From: Serratia sp. Ag1
GTDB taxonomy: Bacteria; Pseudomonadota; Gammaproteobacteria; Enterobacterales; Enterobacteriaceae
NCBI RefSeq assembly: GCF_000743355.1
Contig: NZ_JQEI01000006.1
Location: 1 to 36,942, forward strand
Length of the DNA: 36,942 bases
Direction of reading: 5' to 3'
Part shown: piece by piece, positions 14,350 to 22,263 of the stretch
Numbering within the stretch: position 1 is the stretch's first letter
Layout of the letters: each line of letters starts with the position of its first letter
Program-made: the position numbers and the translations under genes
The notes under the pieces: generated by a model
Told to the model about the DNA's origin: nothing
Database searches by the model: none
Seen by the model: the letters and a program-made list of their open reading frames with translations, nothing else

Positions 14350-15452
14350 AAAATTGGTCTCGGTGGTTGATGAAAACGGCCTTTTGATGAACTGAAATAA
14401 CCAGCACAGGAAGACTTCTGAGTGCATTCATCACATTCTTTGGGATAATAATTTTTCCAATCAGAGATCGACTGAACAGCCAGCTCCCAGGCTCTTTCAG
14501 GAAGATGACACAAAGGATAATTAAAAATAGTTAGGGGTATGCCTGACCTTTGTGCTGTGTCTATGGCAGAGGTAATTTTCTCACTATAGCTGCCGTGCTC
14601 AATGAAGATTGATGACCAGTTTTTTCGTGCCCACCCAATAGATTCCAACCCCATAAGGGAAATCTGATTGATGTTGGAGAACACACGGCCAGCGAACTCT
14701 ACGATTTCATCCAATTCTGTATAGTTAGCCAGCGTCGGAATAACTCTAAGTTCGATATTGAACCCTAAGTTTCCTGCATTAATTAATCCCCTAACCGTTT
14801 CATTAAATGCGCCATCACTCCCTACCAGATGATCATGCACAAGTGCTCTTGATGAGTAGAGCGGGATACCAAAGGTGATCTTTTTGCTTCGCTTTGCCAT
14901 TTCCTGAGTAAAGTTCGTATCAGCAAATTTGCGTCCATTTGTTAAAATATGCAAAGCAGTATCTGGCGAGTTCTCGATGATAAAATCAATGAAGTGTAGA
15001 AAATCATCTCCATACAGCAGAGGTTCACCTCCGCTGACCCCAACAACTCCATTCAAACCAAATGAAGCTATAGCAAGAGCTGATTGGGTAAGCAGCCAGT
15101 CATCATTTACTTTCTTTGGTGGCTGGGAGCAAAACAGGCACAGATTATTACAGCGCTCCGTAACTAAGACAGTATTGTGATTGGCTCTGCGGGACAGAAT
15201 AACGCGTATCATATTGCCATTGTTTATTATTCCAATATCCCCATTTTCAATTGACTCAAATAATTCAGTGCTAATAATAGAGTAATCAAAGCATGGCAGA
15301 ATGGCTTCATCATTGCTTTCAGTAACTACCAGCAAATTGGGCAAAAAGAATAAAGGGTTAACTGGTTTTTGTTTGCATAATCGATAGAAACCCGTGGGCA
15401 CGTTCTCTTTAGAAGCAAAATGAAAGATATCGTTCCTGATAACCTCAGACAT
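14346..15452 (-). CDS. hxsC: His-Xaa-Ser system radical SAM maturase HxsC
   Basis: 368 residues. The radical-SAM cluster motif CNNLCLFC (C101, C105, C108) follows a short N-terminal domain. GVVGVSGGEPLLYGDDFLHF is the GGEP SAM-binding motif. Near the C-terminus CDECTQKSSCAGYF gives additional cysteines. The sequence agrees with HxsC, the smaller of the two paired radical-SAM proteins in Hxs loci. It would act with HxsB to modify HxsA. Its start overlaps the end of hxsB by 8 bp, and its stop overlaps the hxsA start (ATGA), so translation of the set is probably coupled. Confidence 0.9.
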   Translation of the reverse strand: MSEVIRNDIFHFASKENVPTGFYRLCKQKPVNPLFFLPNLLVVTESNDEAILPCFDYSIISTELFESIENGDIGIINNGNMIRVILSRRANHNTVLVTERCNNLCLFCSQPPKKVNDDWLLTQSALAIASFGLNGVVGVSGGEPLLYGDDFLHFIDFIIENSPDTALHILTNGRKFADTNFTQEMAKRSKKITFGIPLYSSRALVHDHLVGSDGAFNETVRGLINAGNLGFNIELRVIPTLANYTELDEIVEFAGRVFSNINQISLMGLESIGWARKNWSSIFIEHGSYSEKITSAIDTAQRSGIPLTIFNYPLCHLPERAWELAVQSISDWKNYYPKECDECTQKSSCAGYFSSSKGRFHQPPRPIL

Positions 15453-16833
15453 ATGCCCATCCTTTTAGCATCTCAGCCTTCGGACCACCTTCTGAGATAC
15501 AGTTTATCAAATACCTGAACATCCCTTTGTGATACTGACAAAACGTTGACCGACTTTTATCACCTACAGGCTCACCCTGTACACTTATGTTCTGGCATGG
15601 GTCTGCACCGCAAAATGGTTGATATGCACATGTATCACAACCTGGCAGAGCAAAATTGAATGATGAACTCAATACTGCGTTATAGTAAGGACTCGTGGAA
15701 AATGATAGCGTCTTAACCTCCCCCGCACTGAACTCCGTTCTAGGATTTACCTTCTGCAACATACGACTCTCATCGCTACCATATACTCGGCCGTCATAAT
15801 TGAAAAGAATACTGTTTAGCACAACCCCACTTGGAGATTTTAAATCCGCATAACCACTAAAGCCGGGATTGAAGATTCTTTTCAGATGAATGGACGCCGA
15901 ATGTTCCACAACCCTTATCCCTTCATTATTACTCTTAAGGATTTCATCTATCAAAGAGGCATAGAAACCGAAGTATTCGTCCATAGAAAAGGTGAACGAT
16001 GCTTTTTGTGCAAACCCATAGGGACTAACAGGTCGGATAAACATATCCTTGAGGCCAAGAGACAAATGAGCCTGAACAATCGATTCAGGCTGCCTGATAA
16101 GATCTTTAGTAACTGTGGTAACCGTTGCAACGCGACCAGCGCCTAAAGACCGTTTGATAGCCTCTATCCCTGACACTGTTCTACTGTGAGCAAGCCCATG
16201 ACCAAGAATTCGATTTCTATTGTGAACAACTTCCCCACCGTCAAGCGAAACAGAGAACGTTATGTTCCTATCTCTCGACCATTCAAGCATATCCTCATTC
16301 AAGACAGACAGGCTTGATGCTACCACCATCTCAAAATCGGTGCTTCCCAGCGTTTCAGCACATTGCTCATAAATGGACTGAATTAAATCGAACCGCAAGA
16401 GTGGCTCTCCACCCTGTATCTCTATCTTGTAAGGTGGCGTTGATAGTTTTTTGATAGTCGAAATAATATCAGGGATGAGAGCAGGATTTAGATCATAACC
16501 AGAGGCGTTCACGGAAGCTCTACTGACCTGACAATACTTGCAGGTATGGTCGCAACGCAATGTGGGTACAATCATGAAAATTGGCCTGACCGCCAGTTCA
16601 TTCATCAACCGTTTTGCAAAAGCGGCACTTAAAGCATAGGGGGTTGTGGCAGATAAGCTTTCGTTGGTTATAAAAAGCCTGCTTTCTAGTGCGTTTAATT
16701 GCTCCGCACTGATTTGCTCATCAGAAAGATCAAGCAGGTCTTGTTCATTGATAAAGTGATGAAAACCAGCGAGATTGCTTATAAACACCTGTCCATTAGG
16801 CAATCTGTCAAAATTGAAAGGCATCAATTCCAT
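15445..16833 (-). CDS. hxsB: His-Xaa-Ser system radical SAM maturase HxsB
   Basis: 462 residues. After an N-terminal domain of about 85 residues comes the radical-SAM motif CDHTCKYCQ (C94, C98, C101) and then IEIQGGEPLLRFDLIQSIYE with the GGEP motif. The C-terminal region holds a SPASM-like cysteine array (CDTCAYQPFCGADPC and a later C in FCQYHKG), expected to bind one or two auxiliary 4Fe-4S clusters. This architecture and length match HxsB. The start ATG overlaps the hxsD stop as TAATG. An alternative start three codons downstream (MPFNFD) is possible. Confidence 0.9.
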   Translation of the reverse strand: MELMPFNFDRLPNGQVFISNLAGFHHFINEQDLLDLSDEQISAEQLNALESRLFITNESLSATTPYALSAAFAKRLMNELAVRPIFMIVPTLRCDHTCKYCQVSRASVNASGYDLNPALIPDIISTIKKLSTPPYKIEIQGGEPLLRFDLIQSIYEQCAETLGSTDFEMVVASSLSVLNEDMLEWSRDRNITFSVSLDGGEVVHNRNRILGHGLAHSRTVSGIEAIKRSLGAGRVATVTTVTKDLIRQPESIVQAHLSLGLKDMFIRPVSPYGFAQKASFTFSMDEYFGFYASLIDEILKSNNEGIRVVEHSASIHLKRIFNPGFSGYADLKSPSGVVLNSILFNYDGRVYGSDESRMLQKVNPRTEFSAGEVKTLSFSTSPYYNAVLSSSFNFALPGCDTCAYQPFCGADPCQNISVQGEPVGDKSRSTFCQYHKGMFRYLINCISEGGPKAEMLKGWAYV

Positions 16834-17105
16834 TACGAAAGCCTTTCATCGATACTGCGAAGCACTTTATGGACAATAGAATCTCTCAATGTCCCTGTTT
16901 TATGTTGTAGCTTTTCTCGCAAAGTATAATCATTCAATAGCCTCTCAAATTCATAGAGGCATTCGGAGCTATCGCTTTCAAAAGAGATTGTCCAGGAAGA
17001 TATATCCTCACAAAGTTTCCATTGAGTAAGCGGAGTCATCCAGTACAGGCTATTACGGATAACCCATTCAGAATAATGATCTTTTTGAAGCATCCTTTCG
17101 CACAT
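16833..17105 (-). CDS. hxsD: His-Xaa-Ser system protein HxsD
   Basis: A 90-residue protein containing FERLLNDYTLREKLQHKT. This is the LLNDYxLRE signature that defines HxsD. A GGAAGG site lies 8 bp upstream of the ATG. It may be a peptide-binding or recognition partner for the radical-SAM enzymes, comparable in size to RiPP recognition proteins; that role is an inference. It is the first gene of the operon; the palindrome at 17144-17157 lies just upstream. Confidence 0.9.
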   Translation of the reverse strand: MCERMLQKDHYSEWVIRNSLYWMTPLTQWKLCEDISSWTISFESDSSECLYEFERLLNDYTLREKLQHKTGTLRDSIVHKVLRSIDERLS

Positions 17106-17143
17106 TGCTATTACCTTCCAAAAGTAATAATCACAATAAGCAA

Positions 17144-17157
17144 CCGTTTTAAAACGG
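17144..17157. promoter_or_regulatory. Palindromic candidate operator of the hxs operon
   Basis: CCGTTTTAAAACGG is a perfect 14-bp palindrome centred about 45 bp upstream of the hxsD start. Position and symmetry fit a binding site for a dimeric regulator. No regulator gene is recognised next to it. Confidence 0.45.
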
Positions 17158-17521
17158 ATTTGTCCTATGAGATGATGATACTACATACAATTGATATGTT
17201 ACAGAATATTAGCGATAGACTGCCTATTTAGGTAGTGCAGTACTTGCGTGAGTATCGATGTCAATCAATGGGAGATTATACGCTCTGTAGGTTCGCGCCA
17301 GACCAAATGATAGAACGTTTCCCGAACTTAGGGGAAGATATGTCCGCGTCGAGCACAAACCTATCTGTCAGATAAGATATAGTCCTGATGATAGGATATG
17401 CTTACAACTACACTTGCTACTTATTAGATATTTGACAGTTCCGCCAGATCAAAGCATTGATAAATAGAAGAAATAATGCCATCTCATCAGGATGAACAAG
17501 AGCGGGTTGGAGCTGTAATAA

Positions 17522-17677
17522 CTAGGGTGTGTCCCTTAATTGCTAAGAATGGATAAAATGCTCATAACTTGAGCATTCTTAGGGGCCGATTCTGGTATTT
17601 TGGCTCAAAAATCACTCTAACCTGCTGCTTTTGTCGTATTGGTTTGTATAAAAACTGAATTAAGGGACACAACCTAG
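17522..17677. mobile_element. MITE-like element with 20-bp terminal inverted repeats
   Basis: The left end CTAGGGTGTGTCCCTTAATT (17522-17541) and the reverse complement of 17658-17677 (CTAGGTTGTGTCCCTTAATT) agree at 19 of 20 positions. The 156-bp unit encodes nothing. It contains nested inner repeats (CTAAGAATG at 17543-17551 with CATTCTTAG at 17573-17581, and AATGCTCA/TGAGCATT inside). The outer CTAG/TA ends could reflect target-site choice. This is the structure of a non-autonomous transposable element; the parent IS is not identified. Confidence 0.7.
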
Positions 17678-17850
17678 CCTCAGTGAACAGCATCAACCAA
17701 AGTGAGTACAGACATGAGTACAAAAATAAATAATATAAATAAAAACATTAAATATCAATATAATAAATAAAAAATCACGAATCAACGTCTAAAAGTTGCT
17801 TCTGTTGTCTCATGAGATCTCATTGCATCTCATCTTGACCAACACCCCAT

Positions 17851-17879
17851 AAAATCCACGCAATTGCGTGGATTTTTTT
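17851..17879 (+). terminator. Orphan intrinsic terminator
   Basis: AAAATCCACGC (17851-17861), loop AATT, GCGTGGATTTT (17866-17876) and a T run to 17879 form an ideal rho-independent terminator on the plus strand, also usable leftwards. No CDS ends upstream on the plus strand within at least 700 bp, so it ends either an unseen small RNA or a gene removed by the island. Confidence 0.8.
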
Positions 17880-17972
17880 CATCACCTCTCACGTGATTCT
17901 ATCCCCCATTCAAACTGACAAAAAATGCTTGAACTGAGTTTTTAATTTCAGAATGTAACAATTCCCCTTTCT

Positions 17973-17992
17973 TAAGCCTTTGCTAAGCCTTT
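17973..17992. promoter_or_regulatory. Tandem direct repeat upstream of the hemolysin-like operon
   Basis: TAAGCCTTTGC is followed directly by TAAGCCTTTAG, two 9-bp identical repeats at an 11-bp period (one helical turn), 37 bp before the first start codon. This suits tandem binding of a regulator on one DNA face at or near the promoter. Inferred. Confidence 0.4.
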
Positions 17993-18029
17993 AGCGCTAT
18001 ATTTCTTCTTATCCGTTGAAGGAGCGAAT

Positions 18030-18674
18030 ATGAGCAAACACATCCAAGCACCTTATAAGCTTTTATTCTCTCGGGATAATGTCCAGAAGGCGTTATTACA
18101 GAACTATATTCAGAATGAGTACAGCCGGGAGTTTAATGCGACCATTCCTCATTTCCTTCCTTATCTTTTGGGCATGTACCGTGCGGACGGGAAGCTGGTA
18201 GGTGCCTGTGGTCTGAACCGTGCGGATCTTGAGCCCCTGTATTTGGAGCGTTATCTGGATGCCCCTATCGAGGCAGTCATCGCGACCCACACGGGTAAAA
18301 ACATATCGCGTAACCGCTTGGTGGAGATAGGCAATTTTGCCTGCTCCGAGGCAGGGAACGCACGAATCATGTTTGCAGCTATCTGTCAGTTACTGTGCGA
18401 TAACCAACTCGACTATGTGTTATTTACCGGAACCAAAAAGCTGAGAAATATCTTCCACCGGCTGCATCTGAACCCCATTGAGCTGGCCCCTGCTCTGCCT
18501 GATCGGGTAGGAGAAGAGATCAAAAACTGGGGTAAATATTATCAGCAACACCCCTACGTCATGATGGGCGATCTCAATCAAGGCCGCCAAGTGCTGAGTA
18601 AAACCAGTTTGTTGCTTTCATTATTTGGCCCAATGCCGGACATTTTTCCCGTACAGATGAGCATCCAGCTATGA
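18030..18674 (+). CDS. Thermostable hemolysin-family (GNAT-like) protein
   Basis: A 214-residue protein resembling the T_hemolysin family (Vibrio delta-VPH-type, about 200 residues). Segments ALLQNYIQNEYSREFNATIP, PYLLGMYRADGKLVGACGLN, LEPLYLERYLDAPIE and RNRLVEIGNFACSEAGNARI are typical. The family has an acyltransferase-like layout similar to autoinducer synthases, and RNRLVEIGNFA is in the place of the core GNAT strand. There is no signal peptide, so it is not obviously a secreted toxin. As first gene of an operon with an acyl ligase, oxidase and reductase, a role as acyltransferase is the more likely one. GAAGGAG precedes the ATG. It ends in an ATGA overlap with the next gene. Confidence 0.75.
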   Translation: MSKHIQAPYKLLFSRDNVQKALLQNYIQNEYSREFNATIPHFLPYLLGMYRADGKLVGACGLNRADLEPLYLERYLDAPIEAVIATHTGKNISRNRLVEIGNFACSEAGNARIMFAAICQLLCDNQLDYVLFTGTKKLRNIFHRLHLNPIELAPALPDRVGEEIKNWGKYYQQHPYVMMGDLNQGRQVLSKTSLLLSLFGPMPDIFPVQMSIQL

Positions 18675-20110
18675 TTCTTTTCGAGCGTATTAAACAAATT
18701 GCGCTGATCGATCCCGCACGCCCTGCATTATGTGACAGTGAGCGCGTTATTAGTTACGCCGAACTCCTGCAAGCAACAGCGTCTTTGGCTGAGAAACTCA
18801 AAAATGAGCAAGTTTCCCGGCTAGCCCTGTTTCTGGATAATGGGCTCGAGTGGGCCATGATCGATCTGGCCTGCGCCCTAGCCAATATTGTTATCATCCC
18901 TGTGCCCGTTTTTTTCAGTGCCGAACAGCAAGACTGGCTGATTGAAAGCAGTGGTGCGGATGCCCTGATTGGTCCTGCTCGCGCCGGTTGGGCAACCACG
19001 GCCAATTTTGCCCATGCTCTGCAACGTCGGCAACCGCTATCAGTCCCCGAATTACCGGCACATACTGCGAAAATCACCTACACCTCAGGCACCACCGGGC
19101 GTCCCAAAGGGGTTTGCCTGAGCTGGGAACATCTGATGCAGGTCAGCCTATCGCTGGCCGAACGGGTAGAACCGGCAAAGGTTCAACAACATCTGACACT
19201 GCTGCCCCTGGCGACATTACTCGAAAATATTACCGGGCTGTATGTCCCCCTGCTAAGCGGTGCATCCAGCCGTATACCTTCCCTGGCGGAAGTCGGCTTT
19301 ACCGGTTCCAGCCAATTCTCTTATCAGGTTCTTGCTCAGGCGATTAAGCAATGGCGGCCACATAGCCTGGTGTTAGTGCCTGAACTCTTGCGTTTGCTGG
19401 TCATGCTCTGTGGTATGGATCCCGATCTGGCAAAAAGCTTACGTTTTGTTGCCGTCGGTGGCGGCAAGGTAGCCGCAGAGTTAGTGGCCAAAGCGCATCA
19501 GCTAGGGCTGCCGGTTTTTGAGGGATATGGACTGTCAGAATGCGGCTCCGTTGTCGCTCTCAATGCACCGGGCAACGCCTTGCCCGGTTCGGCAGGAAAA
19601 GCGTTACCGCATTGCCAGATAAACATCGCCGAAGACGGTGAAATCCACGTTTCTGGCGCAGCCATGCTGGGCTATCTAGGCGAGCCCGCCGTTGAATCTT
19701 GTATCGCCACGGGTGATTTAGGCTATGTGGATGACCAGGGTTTTCTGCATATCACTGGCCGTAAAAAGAACGTTCAGATTACCGCTTTTGGCCGCAACTT
19801 TTCGCCAGAATGGGTTGAAGCGGAAGCCCAACTGTTCCCGGCCATAGCGCGCATTGTCGTCTTTGGTGATGGGCAGCCCGCCAATGTGGCCTTAATCCAC
19901 CCCACACCCGGTTATGAAGAGAGTCTCGAAGAGCAGATAGCCCAGCTTAATAGTCGGTTACCCGACTATGCACAGATTCATCACTATATTTTGGCGCAGT
20001 TAAGTATCGAAAACGGTTTATTAACCGCGAATGGGCGCCCACGGCGGGCGCAAATATTGTCCCAATATCAAACCCGTATCAACCAGTTAACGTCAGGAGA
20101 TATCGTATGA
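18671..20110 (+). CDS. AMP-forming acyl ligase (ANL superfamily)
   Basis: A 479-residue adenylating enzyme. The phosphate-binding loop TYTSGTTGRPKG is at residues 136-147. GYGLSECGSVVALN is the aromatic/acid A5 motif. TGDLGYVDDQGFLHITGRKK carries the ATP-ribose Asp and the hinge region, and the C-terminal lid is shortened. It would activate a carboxylic acid, most likely a fatty acid, as an acyl adenylate. No carrier protein is encoded in the operon, so the acceptor may be CoA or an amine used by the hemolysin-like protein. It is coupled to both neighbours by ATGA overlaps. Confidence 0.88.
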   Translation: MILFERIKQIALIDPARPALCDSERVISYAELLQATASLAEKLKNEQVSRLALFLDNGLEWAMIDLACALANIVIIPVPVFFSAEQQDWLIESSGADALIGPARAGWATTANFAHALQRRQPLSVPELPAHTAKITYTSGTTGRPKGVCLSWEHLMQVSLSLAERVEPAKVQQHLTLLPLATLLENITGLYVPLLSGASSRIPSLAEVGFTGSSQFSYQVLAQAIKQWRPHSLVLVPELLRLLVMLCGMDPDLAKSLRFVAVGGGKVAAELVAKAHQLGLPVFEGYGLSECGSVVALNAPGNALPGSAGKALPHCQINIAEDGEIHVSGAAMLGYLGEPAVESCIATGDLGYVDDQGFLHITGRKKNVQITAFGRNFSPEWVEAEAQLFPAIARIVVFGDGQPANVALIHPTPGYEESLEEQIAQLNSRLPDYAQIHHYILAQLSIENGLLTANGRPRRAQILSQYQTRINQLTSGDIV

Positions 20111-20763
20111 GTTTTTATCAACAGCTACAGCGTGACACGGCGTTGGACAGAGAAAAACTCCTCGCAGCTCCCGTCATAGAAGCTTGCCGGAATGGCAATA
20201 TTAATGCCGAAATGTATATCGCCTTTCTGACCCAGGCTTTCTACCACGTCAGCCATACCGTTCCTCTATTGATGACGGCTGGTGGGCGTATGAGTTCAGA
20301 GTATGAATGGGTACGGGGCGCTATCGCGGAATACATTGATGAAGAGTACGGGCATCAAGAGTGGATCCTGAACGATATCAGAACCTGTGGTGGTGATGCT
20401 GAAGCTGTTCGCCACGGTCAACCGGTTCTGGCTATCGAATTGATGATTGCGTTTCTCTACGACCATGTCTCCCGCCTTAACCCTATGGGGATTTTCGGTA
20501 TGGTACACGTCCTTGAAGGAACCAGCGTAGCGATCGCGACAACGGTTGCCAAACAGCTCAAACAAGGGTTGGGCCTACCAGAAAAAGCCATGAGCTACCT
20601 CAGTTCGCACGGTGAGCTGGACAAAGAGCATCTGGCTTTTTTTGCCTCACTCATGGATCAGGTTGAAAAAGCAGAAGATCGGGCAGCAATTATTCACTCG
20701 GCCAAAGTGGTTTATCAGCTTTATGGTGACATGCTGCGTGGCTTGCTGGAACAACCGCAATGA
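20107..20763 (+). CDS. Haem-oxygenase-fold diiron-type oxidase (TenA/PqqC/HDO-like)
   Basis: A 218-residue all-helical protein. Candidate metal ligands follow the haem-oxygenase-like diiron oxidase pattern: EYIDEEYGH (Glu79/80 and His83), HVLEGTS (Glu137), and HGELDKEH (His168-x3-Asp172-x2-His175). The family includes UndA (fatty acid to 1-alkene), SznF and CADD. All ligand positions seem occupied, favouring an oxidase over the TenA thiaminase role. The likely substrate is the acid or amide made by the neighbouring gene products. The start ATG overlaps the ligase stop, and the stop overlaps the SDR start. Confidence 0.8.
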   Translation: MSFYQQLQRDTALDREKLLAAPVIEACRNGNINAEMYIAFLTQAFYHVSHTVPLLMTAGGRMSSEYEWVRGAIAEYIDEEYGHQEWILNDIRTCGGDAEAVRHGQPVLAIELMIAFLYDHVSRLNPMGIFGMVHVLEGTSVAIATTVAKQLKQGLGLPEKAMSYLSSHGELDKEHLAFFASLMDQVEKAEDRAAIIHSAKVVYQLYGDMLRGLLEQPQ

Positions 20764-21569
20764 AACTCGATAAACGCCGTATTTTACTGACCGGTGCCAG
20801 CGGGGGGATTGGGCGAGCGCTCGCCCACGAGTTGGCGAAACAAGGGGCCTCTATAATTTTACAGGGGCGTAATCAAGCCACGCTCAAACAACTCCAGAAT
20901 GCGTTACCCAACCCGGAGAAACACCAAATATGGGTTGCCGATCTTTGTGATCCTGTGGCTTTGGCAGAGCAAATAGACGTTCTCAGCCAACAGCCACCCA
21001 TAGATATTCTGATAAACAATGCCGGAACCAATCACTTTGCCTGGCTTGAAGATCAAACTGAGCAGCAGATAACTCAGCAACTCTCGCTGAATATTCAAGC
21101 GCCAATCCTGCTCACCCGAGCCTTGCTGCCTTATCTCAATACTCCCGGCATCATTATGAATATCGGTTCCAGCTTTGGCAGCATTGGTTATGCCGGATAC
21201 AGCGTATATTGCGCGAGTAAGTTTGCCCTGCGCGGTTTTAGTGAGGCTCTTGCGCGTGAACTCAGCGGTTCAGGCCTCAAGGTTCTCTACTTTGCCCCAC
21301 GCGCCACGCGGACAGCGCTGAATACTGCTGCGGTTTATAGCATGAATGCAGAGTTAGGTACCCAAAGTGACAGTGCGGAATTTGTTGCCAAAGAGGTCGT
21401 GATTGCGCTTAACAAAGAAATAAAACGGCGCTGGTTAGGCTGGCCAGAGCGATTTTTTGTCAAGCTGAACGCCCTTTTCCCTGGTGTTGTCGATAAAGCC
21501 TTGGCCAAGCAGCGGCATATTATTGCACGCCACGCCAAGGCTTCTGTTGCAAAAGAGGATCCTCAATGA
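20760..21569 (+). CDS. Short-chain dehydrogenase/reductase
   Basis: A 269-residue classical SDR. TGASGGIGRALAHEL (12-26) is the glycine-rich NAD(P)-binding turn, ILINNAGTN the NNAG motif, NIGSSFGSIGY carries the catalytic Ser, and YSVYCASK holds the Tyr-x3-Lys pair. The Arg in the beta-2 loop (LQGRNQ) suggests NADPH. A C-terminal extension of about 40 residues (RRWLGWPERFFVKLNALFPG) is hydrophobic and may sit on a membrane. It probably reduces or oxidises an intermediate of the operon's pathway. Confidence 0.9.
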   Translation: MKLDKRRILLTGASGGIGRALAHELAKQGASIILQGRNQATLKQLQNALPNPEKHQIWVADLCDPVALAEQIDVLSQQPPIDILINNAGTNHFAWLEDQTEQQITQQLSLNIQAPILLTRALLPYLNTPGIIMNIGSSFGSIGYAGYSVYCASKFALRGFSEALARELSGSGLKVLYFAPRATRTALNTAAVYSMNAELGTQSDSAEFVAKEVVIALNKEIKRRWLGWPERFFVKLNALFPGVVDKALAKQRHIIARHAKASVAKEDPQ

Positions 21570-22177
21570 AAAAACTGCTGCTGCCGCTTATGCTGCTTGG
21601 CTGTACCGCTGCCAATGCTCAGAGTGATTTGCCTGATATTCAGAATCAATGGGCAGTTTGCCAATATCAGGTGCCCACGAAACAAAAAGAGAGTTGTCTG
21701 GAACAGCTCAGTTCTATCGCGGACAAAGCCAGTTCTGCCAATGGCGCGCGCGCAGATTTGTTGATTTGGTCTGCCATCGTCAAAAGCAGTTGGGCGGGTG
21801 AAAAAGGGGGGCTGGGCGCTTTAGACTTGGTCAAGGATGCGAAAATGAAATTGGAGCTGGCGCTGAAGCTCGATCCTAATGCGTTAGAGGGTTCAGCCTA
21901 CACCAGCCTTGGTGCCCTTTATTATCAGGTTCCCGGCTGGCCTATCGGTTTTGGCGATAAAAAGCGGGCCGAGTCGCTGCTGAAACAGGCGTTGCAAATG
22001 AACCCCACCGGCATAGATCCAAACTATTTTTATGGTGATTTCCTTTTAGAACAAGGCGATAAAGCCGATGCAAAGCGCTATTTGCAGAAAGCGCTGGCGG
22101 CTCCGGCACGCCCAGGCCGAGAATTGGCAGATCAAGGACGTCATCAGGATATTCAAAAACGGCTCGAACAACTGTGA
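21566..22177 (+). CDS. Exported TPR-repeat protein
   Basis: A 203-residue protein starting with a signal sequence (MKKLLLPLMLLGCTAANAQS). Cleavage after ANA is possible, but LLGC could also be a weak lipobox. The C-terminal half has tetratricopeptide-type repeats (KMKLELALKLDPNALEGSAY, YTSLGALYYQVPGW, KRAESLLKQALQMNPTGIDP, and DAKRYLQKALAAP). It lies in the periplasm or at the outer membrane and probably helps transport or assembly of the operon's product. ATGA overlap with the SDR gene; a strong terminator lies 4 bp after the stop. Confidence 0.8.
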   Translation: MKKLLLPLMLLGCTAANAQSDLPDIQNQWAVCQYQVPTKQKESCLEQLSSIADKASSANGARADLLIWSAIVKSSWAGEKGGLGALDLVKDAKMKLELALKLDPNALEGSAYTSLGALYYQVPGWPIGFGDKKRAESLLKQALQMNPTGIDPNYFYGDFLLEQGDKADAKRYLQKALAAPARPGRELADQGRHQDIQKRLEQL

Positions 22178-22181
22178 AATG

Positions 22182-22213
22182 CCAAGTCCACGCAATCGCG
22201 TGGACTTGGTTTT
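22182..22213 (+). terminator. Intrinsic terminator of the five-gene operon
   Basis: CCAAGTCCACGC (22182-22193), loop AATC, GCGTGGACTTGG (22198-22209) and TTTT. A perfect 12-bp stem directly after the TPR gene. Its core, TCCACGCAATCGCGTGGA, is the same at 17 of 18 positions as the terminator core upstream of the operon (17854-17873 region). Confidence 0.88.
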
Positions 22214-22263
22214 AATGGTGCCGCCACTTTCACGGCACCCAATCCAACTCAACCAATACCTTA

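Larger units (their letters stand above)
17106..18029. other. Island border region without genes
   Basis: No CDS was identified in about 920 bp. It contains the hxs promoter region with a palindrome, a 156-bp inverted-repeat element (17522-17677), the 12-bp palindrome ATGAGATCTCAT (17812-17823), an orphan intrinsic terminator (17851-17879) and a tandem repeat before the plus-strand operon. The change from AT-rich accessory genes to chromosomal-type genes occurs here. No tRNA gene was recognised. Confidence 0.6.

Noticed and set aside
17690-17860. tRNA or tRNA 3' fragment as attachment site
   Set aside because: No TTC-loop sequence or CCA-ending acceptor stem could be found.
18030-18674. True secreted hemolysin toxin
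   Set aside because: No signal peptide or pore-like segment, and the operon partners are enzymes of acyl metabolism; the family name is probably misleading.
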